Below, one piece after another: positions 26,392-35,337 of a stretch of 64,000 nucleotides of DNA. The DNA lies in contig CATQHW010000002.1 of NCBI GenBank assembly GCA_958296075.1, forward strand, positions 806,001 through 870,000. The letters are read 5' to 3'. Numbering within the stretch: the first letter of the stretch is position 1; each line of letters opens with the position of its first letter. Position numbers and translations under genes: made by a program. The notes below the pieces were generated by a model, which worked only from the letters and a program-made list of their open reading frames with translations, did not search any database and was not told the origin of the DNA. Source of the DNA: an uncultured Spirochaetia bacterium. GTDB lineage: Bacteria; Spirochaetota; Spirochaetia; SZUA-6; Bin103.

Positions 26392-27426
26392 CTACCAGAC
26401 TCCGTACTCGCTGTTGCGACGCACGATCAGATTGGCCCCGATCAGGACGATCATGCCGACCGCGTTCTGGAAGAGCTGGACGGCGGTGGCGTAGGAGTAG
26501 CGCGCCCCCTCGATGCCGGACCGGTACACCAGCGTCTCGAAGACGTCGACCTTCTCATAGACGTTGGAATTGTACAGGTTGAAGATCGGGTCGAAGCCGA
26601 ACTCCAGGATGTTGCCGACGCCGAGCAGGAACAGGATGGTGATGACCGGCACCAACGCCGGGATGGTGATGTGAATGACGTTTTGCCAGCGGTTGGTGCC
26701 GTCGATCGCCGCGCTCTCGTAGAGCTGAATGTCTACCCCCGAAAGCGCGGCCAAGTAGACGATCGTCCCCCAGCCGACGCTCTGCCAGATGGTAACCACG
26801 ATGATCAGGGCTCGGAACGTCTCCGGGGTGGTCAGAATCGGGTAGGGCTCCATCCCCAGCAGTTGCATGACGTAGGGGACCACGCCGCGCTGCATCGACA
26901 GCAGCTCCTTGACGATACCGCCTAGCACGACCCAGGAGATGAAGTGCGGCAGATAGCTGATCGACTGCACGGCCCGCTTGTAGGGGGTCACGCGCACCTC
27001 GTTCAGCAGCAGCGCCAGGATGATCGGCGCCGGGAAGGCAAAGATGGTGCGCAGGACGGCCAGGATCACCGTGTTGCGGAGCACGCGCCAGAAGAACGGG
27101 TCGCCGAATACCCAGTCGAACCACTTGAAGTTGTTCCAGGTGCTGCCCAGGACGCCCTCGACGATGTTGTAGTCGACGAAGGCGATGCTGACCCCGTACA
27201 TCGGGATGTACTTGAAGACGAATAGCAGCGCCACCATCGGCGCCAGCAGGATGTAGAAATCCCGCATGCGCCACGCGCGCCGCGCGGTCTGTCGCCGGAG
27301 CACCCGCTTCAAGTAGGCGGCCCTCTCCTGTTCCGTGCCGAGGGTGTCGTATACGCCTGCGCCCCGGGGGGGGGATGCAAGGGTCGTGGAGCCCGGTTGG
27401 TGTTGCTCGGTGTGGAGGTCAGCCAT
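26392..27426 (-). CDS. Sugar ABC transporter permease, LplB/YteP type (copy A)
   Basis: A 344-residue permease with an N-terminal cytoplasmic extension of ~60 residues before helix 1 (FYILLAPMVALLFVFKYIPMYGV). The EAA loop is YESAAIDGTNRWQNVIHITIPALVP (~228-252). The C-terminus is NSEYGVW, typical of LplB. The closest relative in the window is the adjacent copy B, which shares long runs such as GSTWNNFKWFDWVF and VFETLVYRSGIEGA. A run of nine Cs on the coding strand (27366-27374) falls near codon 20, where slippage could switch the frame. It is followed directly by the LplC-type partner. Confidence 0.92.
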   Translation of the reverse strand: MADLHTEQHQPGSTTLASPPRGAGVYDTLGTEQERAAYLKRVLRRQTARRAWRMRDFYILLAPMVALLFVFKYIPMYGVSIAFVDYNIVEGVLGSTWNNFKWFDWVFGDPFFWRVLRNTVILAVLRTIFAFPAPIILALLLNEVRVTPYKRAVQSISYLPHFISWVVLGGIVKELLSMQRGVVPYVMQLLGMEPYPILTTPETFRALIIVVTIWQSVGWGTIVYLAALSGVDIQLYESAAIDGTNRWQNVIHITIPALVPVITILFLLGVGNILEFGFDPIFNLYNSNVYEKVDVFETLVYRSGIEGARYSYATAVQLFQNAVGMIVLIGANLIVRRNSEYGVW

Positions 27427-27553
27427 GGATCAATCGGTGTCGGTGGTCGGCCATCCCGCGCGGTGGAGGCACGCGCGACGGACGGCTGCGGGAGACCTTA
27501 CCGGTTCGTTCGGAGCAGGTCAACAACGCACGGCCGGCCGGGCGGGGCGGGCG

Positions 27554-28528
27554 TCACCAGATCGCATACTCGTTGCGGCGACGCACGATCTGGTTGGTCG
27601 CTAGCAGCAGCACGAGCCCCACGCCGTTCTGGAACAGGTTGATGGCGGTGGCGTAGGAGTACTTGGCGCCTTCGATGCCGGACCGGTAGACCAGCGTCTC
27701 GAACACGTCGGAGACCGAAACCACCACGTCGTTGTACAGGTTGAAGATCTGATCCCATCCCTGTTCCAGGATGTTGCCGATCTGCAGCAGGAGCAGGATC
27801 GTCATTGCCGGGATCAGCGCCGGCAGGGTGACGCGCCGCGCCATCTGCAGCCGATTGGCGCCGTCGACGGTCGCGCTCTCGTACAGCTCGGGGTCGATCC
27901 CGGACATCGCGGCAAGATAAATGATCGAACCCCAGCCGATGCCCTGCCAGATGCCGGTCGCCACCAGCAGCGCCCGGAACGTCGGGATGTTGGTCAGGAA
28001 GCTGACGGGCTCCAGCCCGACCGCGACCATGACGTACGGCACCACGCCGCGCTGCGTCGACAGCAGCTCCCTGATGATGCCGCCCAGCACGACCCAGGAG
28101 AAAAAGTGCGGCAGGTAGCTGATCGACTGCACCGAGCGCTTGAACGACGTGCTGCGCACCTCGTTGAGCAGCAGCGCCAGCAGGATCGGCGCGGGAAAGC
28201 CGAATGCCAGCCGCAGCAGGCTGAGGATCACGGTGTTGCGCAGCACGCGCCAGAAGAACGGGTCGTTGAAGACCCAGTCGAACCACTTGAAGTTGTTCCA
28301 GGTGCTGCCCAGGACGCCCTTGACGATGTTGTAGTCGACGAAGGCGATGCCGACCCCGTACATCGGCACGTACTTGAAGACGATCAGCAGGACCACGGCC
28401 GGCGCCAGCAGGATGTAGAAGTGGCGCATGCGCCACGCGCGCTTCAGGGTCGGCCGGCGTTCGACGCGGGCGCCTCCGGCAGCAGCCGCGCCGGCGTCCT
28501 GGACGATCGGCGGCTGGTCGGAGGACAT
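27554..28528 (-). CDS. Sugar ABC transporter permease, LplB/YteP type (copy B)
   Basis: A 324-residue tandem paralogue of the downstream permease, with a shorter and different N-terminal extension. Shared features are the FKYVPMYGVGIAFVDYNIV stretch, EAA loop YESATVDGANRLQMARRVTLPALIP and tail RNEYAIW. A single permease of this type normally pairs with one LplC protein. Two LplB-type genes and one LplC suggest alternative heterodimers or a duplication in progress. Copies are diverged through most of their length, so the duplication is not fresh. It is separated from copy A by 127 bp. Confidence 0.92.
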   Translation of the reverse strand: MSSDQPPIVQDAGAAAAGGARVERRPTLKRAWRMRHFYILLAPAVVLLIVFKYVPMYGVGIAFVDYNIVKGVLGSTWNNFKWFDWVFNDPFFWRVLRNTVILSLLRLAFGFPAPILLALLLNEVRSTSFKRSVQSISYLPHFFSWVVLGGIIRELLSTQRGVVPYVMVAVGLEPVSFLTNIPTFRALLVATGIWQGIGWGSIIYLAAMSGIDPELYESATVDGANRLQMARRVTLPALIPAMTILLLLQIGNILEQGWDQIFNLYNDVVVSVSDVFETLVYRSGIEGAKYSYATAINLFQNGVGLVLLLATNQIVRRRNEYAIW

Positions 28529-28601
28529 CGTGCGGCCGGGAGCATACTCTCTGCATCCAGGGTTTGCATGCGCGGGCTCCGGCTGGCTACCTTGCGCAGG
28601 T

Positions 28602-29393
28602 ATGAGAATCGACCGCTATCTGCAGGGGACGCCTTCGTGGGTCGACCTGTCCACCACCGACCAGGACGCCGCCAAGTCGTTCTACGCCGGCCTGTTCGGC
28701 TGGTCGTACCGGGACATACCGGTCGACCGGACGGGCGATCGCGTCTACACGACGGCGACCGTCGACGGCGCCAGCGCGGCGGGGATCTTCACCCAGCCGA
28801 CCGAGGAGGCGCAGATGGGAGTCCCGCCGCACTGGAACGTGTACCTGACGGTCGACGACGTCGATGCCGCCGCGGCCGGCGCCATCGAGCACGGCGGCGC
28901 CGTGCTGGCCGAGCCGTTCGACGTGTTCGACGCCGGTCGCATGGCGACCGTCAGGGACCCGACCGGCGCCGTAGTGTCGCTCTGGCAGCCCCGGCGGAGC
29001 ATCGGCGCGCAGATCCGCGCCGAGCACGGCGCGCTCTGCTGGGCCGAACTGCTCACCGGCGATCCGGCAGCCGCCGCCGAGTTCCTGGCCGCGCTGCTGG
29101 ACGTCCGCACGGAGACCGCCGCCATGCCGGACGGCGTCGAATACACCGTGGTCATGGCCGGGGACGCCGCGGTGGCCGGCGTCATGGCGATGCCCGAGCA
29201 CCTGCGCGAGATGCGGCATCCGCCGCACTGGAGCACCTACATCCAGGTCGACGATGCCGACGCGGCCGTCGCGGCGGCGGTCGCCGCCGGCGGCGCCGTG
29301 CTGGCGCCGGCACGGGACATCCCGACCGTGGGCCGCATCGCCTTCATCGGCGACCCGCAGCGCGCCGCGCTCGGCCTGTTGACACCGGAATAA
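28602..29393 (+). CDS. VOC/glyoxalase-family protein with two domains
   Basis: 263 residues from ATG 28602; the frame is open upstream but the family begins at RYLQGTPSWVDLSTTD. Two vicinal-oxygen-chelate domains are arranged in tandem (~8-130 and ~143-260). Each has the A-x-x-FY or A-x-EF start, a paired PPHW-N/S-x-Y-V/QVDD strand and a terminal DP-x-G/R-A block. The arrangement resembles actinobacterial CFP30B-type proteins. Metal ligands and substrate are not evident. The gene diverges from LplB copy B and is followed 16 bp later by an aldo/keto reductase. Confidence 0.88.
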   Translation: MRIDRYLQGTPSWVDLSTTDQDAAKSFYAGLFGWSYRDIPVDRTGDRVYTTATVDGASAAGIFTQPTEEAQMGVPPHWNVYLTVDDVDAAAAGAIEHGGAVLAEPFDVFDAGRMATVRDPTGAVVSLWQPRRSIGAQIRAEHGALCWAELLTGDPAAAAEFLAALLDVRTETAAMPDGVEYTVVMAGDAAVAGVMAMPEHLREMRHPPHWSTYIQVDDADAAVAAAVAAGGAVLAPARDIPTVGRIAFIGDPQRAALGLLTPE

Positions 29394-29409
29394 CGGCTCG
29401 ACGCCGCCC

Positions 29410-30378
29410 ATGCTCTATCGGACTCTCGGGCGCAGCGGTATCGAGGTGAGCCTGCTGAGCTTCGGCACCGGAGGCCCGACCACCTTCACGGAGGCGAAGC
29501 TCGCCGACGCGGACAAGGCCCGCCTGCTGCACCGCTGCCTGGATCACGGCATCAATCTGATCGACACCTCGCAGGGCTACGGAGACAGCGAGCGGTTCCT
29601 GGGCGCCGCGCTGGCCGGCGTGCCGAGGGAACGCTACCTGCTTTCCACCAAATGGGCCTACTCGGAGTGGACCGGGCTCGGCGGCGATCCGCAGGAAGGT
29701 GATCTGATCGGCGATCCGGGGGCGATGGAGCAGGCGGTCGCCGCCAGCCTGCGGCGGCTGCGGACCGACCACCTGGACGTGATGTTCGTCCACGGGCTCA
29801 AGCCGGACGACTACGAGCCGGTCTATCAGCGCCACGGAGCGGCGATCGAACGGCTGAAACGGGCCGGCAAGATCCGCCTGGTCGGCTTCAGCGAGCGGAT
29901 GGGCGAGGACCTGGAGCACCGGGTCACGATCGACGCGATCACCCGACATCCGACCTTCTGGGACGTGTCGATGCTGCGTTACGGCATCCTCAACCAGTGC
30001 GCCCGCGATCGGGCGCTGCCGCTGGCCGCCGAGCACGGCGTGGCGGTGATGAACATGTCGCCGGCGCGGTATCTGCTGCCGCATCCGCACCAGCTCGCCG
30101 AACGGATCGCCGCCTGGAAGGCGGACGGCTCGCTGGCGCCGGACGCGGTGCCCCACGACGATCCGCTCGGCTGGCTGGTCCACGGCCGCGTCGAATCGGT
30201 GGTGGGCGCCGGCCTGAAGTTCGCCGCCGGCCATCCCGGCGTTTCGACGGTGCTGACCGGCACCCGCAGCTTCGAGCATCTGGACGCGAACGTCCGGGCG
30301 CTCGACCAGCCCTGCCTGCCGGCCGCCGATTACGAACGGCTGGTGCGCCTGTTCAGCTTCGCTCGCGAATGGCGCTGA
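29410..30378 (+). CDS. Aldo/keto reductase
   Basis: A 322-residue NADPH-dependent oxidoreductase with a TIM barrel. It opens MLYRTLGRSGIEVSLLSFGT, the classic AKR start. Catalytic tetrad positions are visible: Asp and Tyr in LIDTSQGYGDSE, Lys in LSTKWAYSE, and His in DVMFVHGLKP. The cofactor-binding C-terminal region has VVGAGLKFAAGHPGVSTVLTGTRS. Its stop overlaps the start of the next gene by one base (TGATG), so it is co-translated with the apiosidase-like glycosidase. It resembles L-fucose/galactose dehydrogenase-type AKRs, which suggests sugar oxidation or reduction, but substrate is unproven. Confidence 0.92.
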   Translation: MLYRTLGRSGIEVSLLSFGTGGPTTFTEAKLADADKARLLHRCLDHGINLIDTSQGYGDSERFLGAALAGVPRERYLLSTKWAYSEWTGLGGDPQEGDLIGDPGAMEQAVAASLRRLRTDHLDVMFVHGLKPDDYEPVYQRHGAAIERLKRAGKIRLVGFSERMGEDLEHRVTIDAITRHPTFWDVSMLRYGILNQCARDRALPLAAEHGVAVMNMSPARYLLPHPHQLAERIAAWKADGSLAPDAVPHDDPLGWLVHGRVESVVGAGLKFAAGHPGVSTVLTGTRSFEHLDANVRALDQPCLPAADYERLVRLFSFAREWR

Positions 30379-32132
30379 TGCCGGTCCACCGGTGCGCGGC
30401 GAACACCGTCGCCGAGTGGTCGGTTCGCTCGGCGGCGCCGCGCACCGATCCGTATGCGGAGATCGACCTGCATGCGGTGGTGCGCGACCCGCGCGGCGGC
30501 GAACGCCGCATCCCCGCCTTCTGGCGCGGCGGGGACCGTTGGTCCTTTCGGTACGCCTCGCCTTTAACCGGCACGCACACGTACCGGACGCGGTGCAACG
30601 ATGCCTCCGACACCGGCCTGCACGACCGGCAGGGCGAAGTCGCGGTCGCGTCGTACCGCGGCGGCAATCGGCTCTTCCGGCACGGACCGCTGCGGCGTTC
30701 GGCCGAGCAGATATGTCTGGAGCACGCCGACGGCACGCCGTTTCAATGGCTGGGCGATACGTGGTGGATGGGGTTCACCAGCCGTCTCACGTGGCCCGAC
30801 GACTTCCAATGGCTGACCGCCGACCGGGTGCGCAAGGGCTTCACCCTGGTCCAGATCGTCGCCGGTCTCTATCCGGACCAGCCGCCGTTCGACCCGCGCG
30901 GCAGGAACGAGGCCGGCCACCCCTGGACCCGCGCCGGCGACGAGGGCTACCAGCTCGGTCGTCCCAACCCGGCTTGGTGGGACCGGGCCGACGAGCGCAT
31001 CGCGCACCTGATCGCGGCCGGACTGGCGCCGTGCCTGGTCGGCTGCTGGGGCTACTATCTGGAGCTCTGCGGCGAGGACTCGATCCGCCGGCACTGGGAT
31101 TACCTGATCGCCCGCTACGGCGCCTCTCCGGTGATCTGGTGCCTGGCCGGCGAGGCGACCGCCCGTTACTACACCACCGGCGCCGACTGGGATCGGGAGC
31201 GCACCGAGGCGGCCGAGGACGTCCTGCGCGCTGGATGGACCCGCCTGCTTCGCCACGTCCGGCGGGCCGACCCGTTCGAACGCCCGATCACCATTCATCC
31301 CACCTTCTACGGCCACCGCATGGTGGACGAGCCGGACCTGCTCGACGCGAACATGCTGCAGACCGGCCACTTCGGCTTCCACACGCTGTCGACCAACGCC
31401 GACATGATCGAAGAGGCGGTCGGCCGCCGGCCGCGGCGGCCGGTCGTGATGTCCGAGGCGTGCTACGAAGGCATCCGCGCCACCTGCTACGCCGACGTGC
31501 AGCGGTTCATGTACTGGTCGTCGATCCTGAGCGGCGCCTACGGCTTCACGTACGGCGCCAACGGCCTGTGGCAGGTGATCACGCGCCACGATCCGTACGG
31601 CTCGTCCCCGCACGGCCGGTCGTGGGGCCGCGTGACGTGGCAGGAGGCCGCGGCGCTGCCCGGCTCGGCGCAGGTCGGCTTGGCGGCCCGGTTCCTGGCG
31701 CGCTACCGCTGGTGGGAGCTGCGCCCGCTCCCGGCGCTGCTCGCCTATCATCAGGGGCCGGGCAACCGCCTTGCCCCGTATGCGGCGGGCATCCCCGGCC
31801 GGCTGTACCTGGTCTTTCTGCCGGCCATCGCGGGGTCGCTGATGTTCGACGTGGCGCGGCAGCGCGATCGCGATCGCGCCGTCGACCCGGTCGACCGCCG
31901 TGACCCGGCGCTGCTTGCGCGGGCGGAGGCGGCCTACGGCGGCCGGGTGCGGATGACGGGCATGGAGCCGGGCCGCGCCTACCACGCGTATTTCTTCGAT
32001 CCGGTCACCGGCGAGGACGTCGAGATCGGCGAGGTGAGCGCGGGCGCGGACGGCGTCTGGCAGTCGCCCGACCCGCCGATCTTTCAGGACTGGGTGCTGA
32101 TCGTCGAAGGCGCGGGAGCTCGCATCGAGTGA
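30378..32132 (+). CDS. DUF4038-type (apiosidase-like) glycoside hydrolase
   Basis: 584 residues from the ATG that overlaps the AKR stop codon. The N-terminal ~95 residues form a DUF5060-like beta domain (RIPAFWRGGDRWSFRYASP). The DUF4038 barrel then starts with PFQWLGDTWWMGF, the defining motif. Candidate acid/base and nucleophile glutamates are in IWCLAGEATARYY and VMSEACYEG. A C-terminal beta domain ends WVLIVEGAGA. There is no signal peptide, so it should act in the cytoplasm on imported oligosaccharides. The family includes GH140 apiosidases; the exact bond cleaved is not known. Confidence 0.85.
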   Translation: MPVHRCAANTVAEWSVRSAAPRTDPYAEIDLHAVVRDPRGGERRIPAFWRGGDRWSFRYASPLTGTHTYRTRCNDASDTGLHDRQGEVAVASYRGGNRLFRHGPLRRSAEQICLEHADGTPFQWLGDTWWMGFTSRLTWPDDFQWLTADRVRKGFTLVQIVAGLYPDQPPFDPRGRNEAGHPWTRAGDEGYQLGRPNPAWWDRADERIAHLIAAGLAPCLVGCWGYYLELCGEDSIRRHWDYLIARYGASPVIWCLAGEATARYYTTGADWDRERTEAAEDVLRAGWTRLLRHVRRADPFERPITIHPTFYGHRMVDEPDLLDANMLQTGHFGFHTLSTNADMIEEAVGRRPRRPVVMSEACYEGIRATCYADVQRFMYWSSILSGAYGFTYGANGLWQVITRHDPYGSSPHGRSWGRVTWQEAAALPGSAQVGLAARFLARYRWWELRPLPALLAYHQGPGNRLAPYAAGIPGRLYLVFLPAIAGSLMFDVARQRDRDRAVDPVDRRDPALLARAEAAYGGRVRMTGMEPGRAYHAYFFDPVTGEDVEIGEVSAGADGVWQSPDPPIFQDWVLIVEGAGARIE

Positions 32133-32147
32133 CGCGGCCCCGGGCGG

Positions 32148-33218
32148 CTACAGCTCGAACAGGCGGGCGGCGTTGCCCCAGAACACGTCCTCGATCTGCC
32201 GGTCGGTGAGCCGCTCGGCCCAGCACGCCCATTTCACCGAGCGCAGGTGCTCCAGGACGATCGAGACCGGTTTGATCGAGGTGTGCTTCTCTTCCCAGAT
32301 CGGCGCGTCGTCGTAGACCCAGAAGAAGGTGTCGGCGACCGCGGCGTGGCGGCCATGGCTGTGGCTGGCGGCGCCGAAGTCGGTGCCGAACATGAACCGG
32401 TCGTGGCCGAAGATGCGCATGATGGCCACGTGCGCCATCGGCTCGCAGTTGGCGCTGGAGTCGAAGTAGAGGTTGGGCAGATCGGCCAGCAACGGCAGGC
32501 CCTCGAAGTTGTGTGACGGCTGAAAGCCGCGCGCCGAGTGCGCCAGGATCAGCGTCATGTCCGGGTACCGCTCGCAGTAGGTGCGTATCCAGTGCTGGTT
32601 GCCGGGATCGGCGACCGCCCGGTCCTTGACCATGTGCAGGGTTACGCACCACCCCTCCTCGTGCGCGACCTGCATCACCGCCTCCGGCAGGTATTCCGGT
32701 ATCTCGGCCTGCAGCGTCGGCGTGCGGAGCGAAAAGGTGTGGTAGCACTTCAGCCCGCGCAGCCCGAGCCTGCGCGCGTGCTCGCGCACCCATTCGGGGT
32801 CGTCCTCCGGCTTGACCAGGAACGCCCCCCGGCAGGTCGGCTTGCCGGCCAGCGAGGCGCCGACCCACTCGCTGACGCTGAGGGTCTGCTCCCGCTGCTT
32901 GACCAGCGGCTTGGGCAGGAACCAAGCGCCCAGCGTCCGGTTGGGGAACACCTGGCCATTCAGGCGCAGGTAATCGTCGCTGTTCATGTCGGCCGGAAAG
33001 CCGGGCGGCAGCGGTGCGTTGTAGGCGTCGGCGCGCCACAGATGGGCGTGGCAGTCGAACACCTTGTCGGGGACGAAGGAGGCGAGCTCGCGCTCGAAGA
33101 ACTCTCGATCGTGGTCCTGGTAGGCATGGTCGCCGGTGTACGTGATCACGCGCCCGATGGTAAGGGCGGGGGAGCCATGTGCCAAGTCGACGGCCGTCCG
33201 GCTCTCCGTCATACCCAT
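32148..33218 (-). CDS. Amidohydrolase 2 (metal-dependent hydrolase/decarboxylase) family protein
   Basis: A 356-residue barrel protein from ATG 33218. Upstream codons to 33299 stay open but would overlap the divergent oxidoreductase gene. The first metal motif is FDCHAHLW (H-x-H), followed later by TLHMVKD, LILAHSARG and FMFGTDFGA, giving the expected His, His and Asp ligands. The Amidohydro_2 family includes lactonases and ACMSD-type decarboxylases. The large insertion with LNGQVFPNRTLGAWFLPKP is unlike simple lactonases. The gene is convergent with the glycosidase, with 15 bp between stops. Substrate unknown. Confidence 0.88.
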   Translation of the reverse strand: MGMTESRTAVDLAHGSPALTIGRVITYTGDHAYQDHDREFFERELASFVPDKVFDCHAHLWRADAYNAPLPPGFPADMNSDDYLRLNGQVFPNRTLGAWFLPKPLVKQREQTLSVSEWVGASLAGKPTCRGAFLVKPEDDPEWVREHARRLGLRGLKCYHTFSLRTPTLQAEIPEYLPEAVMQVAHEEGWCVTLHMVKDRAVADPGNQHWIRTYCERYPDMTLILAHSARGFQPSHNFEGLPLLADLPNLYFDSSANCEPMAHVAIMRIFGHDRFMFGTDFGAASHSHGRHAAVADTFFWVYDDAPIWEEKHTSIKPVSIVLEHLRSVKWACWAERLTDRQIEDVFWGNAARLFEL

Positions 33219-33246
33219 CGGCGGCGCGGTGCCGTAAGCTACGCCG

Positions 33247-34272
33247 ATGGATGCGAAGATACGGATCGGTCTGATCGGGTACGGCGACTGGACGCGCACC
33301 GCCTACGTGCCGTCGCTGGCAGCCGACGGCCGCGCGCGCGTCGTGGCGGTCGCGGCGCCTAGCGCGGCAAGCCGCGAACGCGCCGCGCGCGAGCTGGGAC
33401 CGGAGGTCGCGGTGTACGCCGGCGCCGCCGCGCTGCTGGCCGGCGCCGCGGTCGACTGCGTGATGGTGGCCGTGTCGGAGGCCGCGCACGAGGCGGCGAT
33501 CGGCGCGGCGCTCGACGCCGGGACCGCGGTCTTTTACGAAGGGCCGCTGGCGGCGACGCGGCAGGCGATTCCGGCGATGATCGAGCGGCTCATGCACGCG
33601 CGCGGTCTCACCCACGCCGACATCGAGCTCGGCTTCCTGCCGGTCGTGCGGCGGGCGGCGGAGCTGGTCGCGGGCGGCGCCGCCGGCATCCCGCAGTTCG
33701 CGGAGGTCCGGCTGGAGTCCGACTGGGGCGCGCTGCCGGAGGAAGACCTCTGCAAGGTCGACCACTTGGCGCCCTGGTACGTCGACCCGCTCGACCGGGT
33801 GCTGGGCCGGACCGCCGCGCGCGTGCTGACCATGGACGGCACCGGATCGGCCGGCCGGGCGCAGGCGCAGGGGCTCCTGCAGCTCGACTACGACGGTTGC
33901 TGGGGGACCTTTGCGGTCAATACCGGCGCCGTCTCCGGCCCCGACATGCGCATCGCGGTCACCGGCACGGCCGGCGACGTGCGCGCCGACCTGCTGGCCG
34001 GCGAGGTGCGCTGGCGCAGCGCCGAAACCCCGGCATGGACGACCGAGACGTGGGCGCCGATCGAGCCGATACTGGGCCTGCCGGGCATGCACGAATGCGT
34101 GCGCGCCTTTCTGGACTGCATCGAGTCGGGCGCGGAGGGCCGGTCGCGTGAGGAGGGCGGGGCGGGGCGGCGTCGCGTCGCGCGCCTCCATTGGCTCGGT
34201 CTTGCCGCCGAGCGGTCACGCGACACCGGCGCCTGGGTAGCGGTCGAGACCGCAGCTTCCGGCGGCCCTTAG
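33247..34272 (+). CDS. Gfo/Idh/MocA-family oxidoreductase
   Basis: A 341-residue protein with the N-terminal Rossmann motif GLIGYGDWTRTAYVPSLA at residues ~8-25 and the strand VDCVMVAVSEAAHEAAIGAALDAG. In the usual EKP signature before the active site, YEGPLAAT replaces the catalytic Lys-Pro, an unusual change (Lys to Gly). The C-terminal alpha/beta domain is conserved in outline only. The enzyme may therefore lack dehydrogenase activity or use another base. It is divergent from the amidohydrolase, with under 30 bp between starts, and convergent with the second aldo/keto reductase. Confidence 0.87.
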   Translation: MDAKIRIGLIGYGDWTRTAYVPSLAADGRARVVAVAAPSAASRERAARELGPEVAVYAGAAALLAGAAVDCVMVAVSEAAHEAAIGAALDAGTAVFYEGPLAATRQAIPAMIERLMHARGLTHADIELGFLPVVRRAAELVAGGAAGIPQFAEVRLESDWGALPEEDLCKVDHLAPWYVDPLDRVLGRTAARVLTMDGTGSAGRAQAQGLLQLDYDGCWGTFAVNTGAVSGPDMRIAVTGTAGDVRADLLAGEVRWRSAETPAWTTETWAPIEPILGLPGMHECVRAFLDCIESGAEGRSREEGGAGRRRVARLHWLGLAAERSRDTGAWVAVETAASGGP

Positions 34273-34281
34273 TTCCAGAGG

Positions 34282-35244
34282 TTAGCCCAGGCCGGCCGTT
34301 TCCAGCCGGGCGATTTCGCCGGGACTGAGCTGCAGGTCGAGCGCGGCGGCGTTGTCCGCGAACTCGGCGGGGGTCGCCGAGGCGGCGACCGGGTAGACGT
34401 CGAGTCCGCTCTGCATGACGAAGGCCAGCGCTACCCGCGCAGCCGACACGCCGTGCGCGCGGCCGATCGCCTGGGCGGTTTCCAGCCGGGCGAAGTTGCC
34501 GTCCGAGCAGTAGGTGGCGGCGACCAGCGCGTCCAGGCCGGAGTCCGGCCGGGGCTTGCCGCGCCCGAACCGCCCCGAAAAGAAGCCGCCGGCCAGGCTC
34601 GACCAGGCGAAGACCGGCATCTGCGTGCGGCGGTACCAGGCGCGGTCGGCGGCGGCGGCCGGTCCGCCGATCGACCGGCAGCCCGCCCAGGGCGCCTGCA
34701 ACTGCACGGCCAGGCTGTAGTTGGGACTGCTTGCCGCGAACGCCGGCAGGCCGTGGCGGGTGGCGTAGGCGTTCGCCGCCTCGATGCGCGGCACGCTCCA
34801 GTTGGAGCCGCCGTACGCGTGGATGCGGCCGGCGGCGTGATGTTCGGCCATGGCGGCGACGACCCCGTCGACCGGGCGGCTCGGGTCGTCGCGGTGCAGC
34901 AGATAGAGGTCGACGTAGTCGGTGCGCAGCCGCGCCAGCGAGTCCATGAGGTCCGAGGTCAGGTCGTGCGGGGTCACCCGATCGCGGTCCAGGTTCGGGT
35001 GGCACCCCTTGGTGAGGATCATCACCCGTTCGCGGTTGCCGCGCCGCTCCATCCATTCGCCCAGCACCCGCTCGCATTCGCCGCCGCCGTAGCCATGCGC
35101 CGTTTCGAACGCGGTGCCGCCGGCCGCGAACACCCCGTCCAGCAGATACATGCCTTCTTGCAGGGCGGCCGCGCTCAGCATGGTCGTGCCGTGCACCACC
35201 CGCGCCACCGGCCGGTCGACGCCGTTCACCGTCCCGTACCTCAT
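34282..35244 (-). CDS. Aldo/keto reductase
   Basis: A 320-residue AKR, a distant paralogue of the protein at 29410-30378. Conserved parts include ETAHGYGGGECERVLGEWM (Tyr of the tetrad), MILTKGCHPN (Lys), VDLYLLHRDDPS (His) and the C-terminal VSAARVALAFVMQSGLDVYPV. The N-terminus is MRYGTVNGVDRPVARVVHGT, close to the MocA/YcsN-type AKR group. It stands alone on the minus strand between a convergent oxidoreductase and a divergent aminotransferase. Substrate unknown. Confidence 0.91.
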   Translation of the reverse strand: MRYGTVNGVDRPVARVVHGTTMLSAAALQEGMYLLDGVFAAGGTAFETAHGYGGGECERVLGEWMERRGNRERVMILTKGCHPNLDRDRVTPHDLTSDLMDSLARLRTDYVDLYLLHRDDPSRPVDGVVAAMAEHHAAGRIHAYGGSNWSVPRIEAANAYATRHGLPAFAASSPNYSLAVQLQAPWAGCRSIGGPAAAADRAWYRRTQMPVFAWSSLAGGFFSGRFGRGKPRPDSGLDALVAATYCSDGNFARLETAQAIGRAHGVSAARVALAFVMQSGLDVYPVAASATPAEFADNAAALDLQLSPGEIARLETAGLG

Positions 35245-35337
35245 CCGATCGACCTCCCGGCGCCTGTCGCCGTGATCCAGCCCGGGTCGCGGCGGCGCGC
35301 GCCGATCGTTAGTATGGACCGAGCGGAGGTATCGTTG

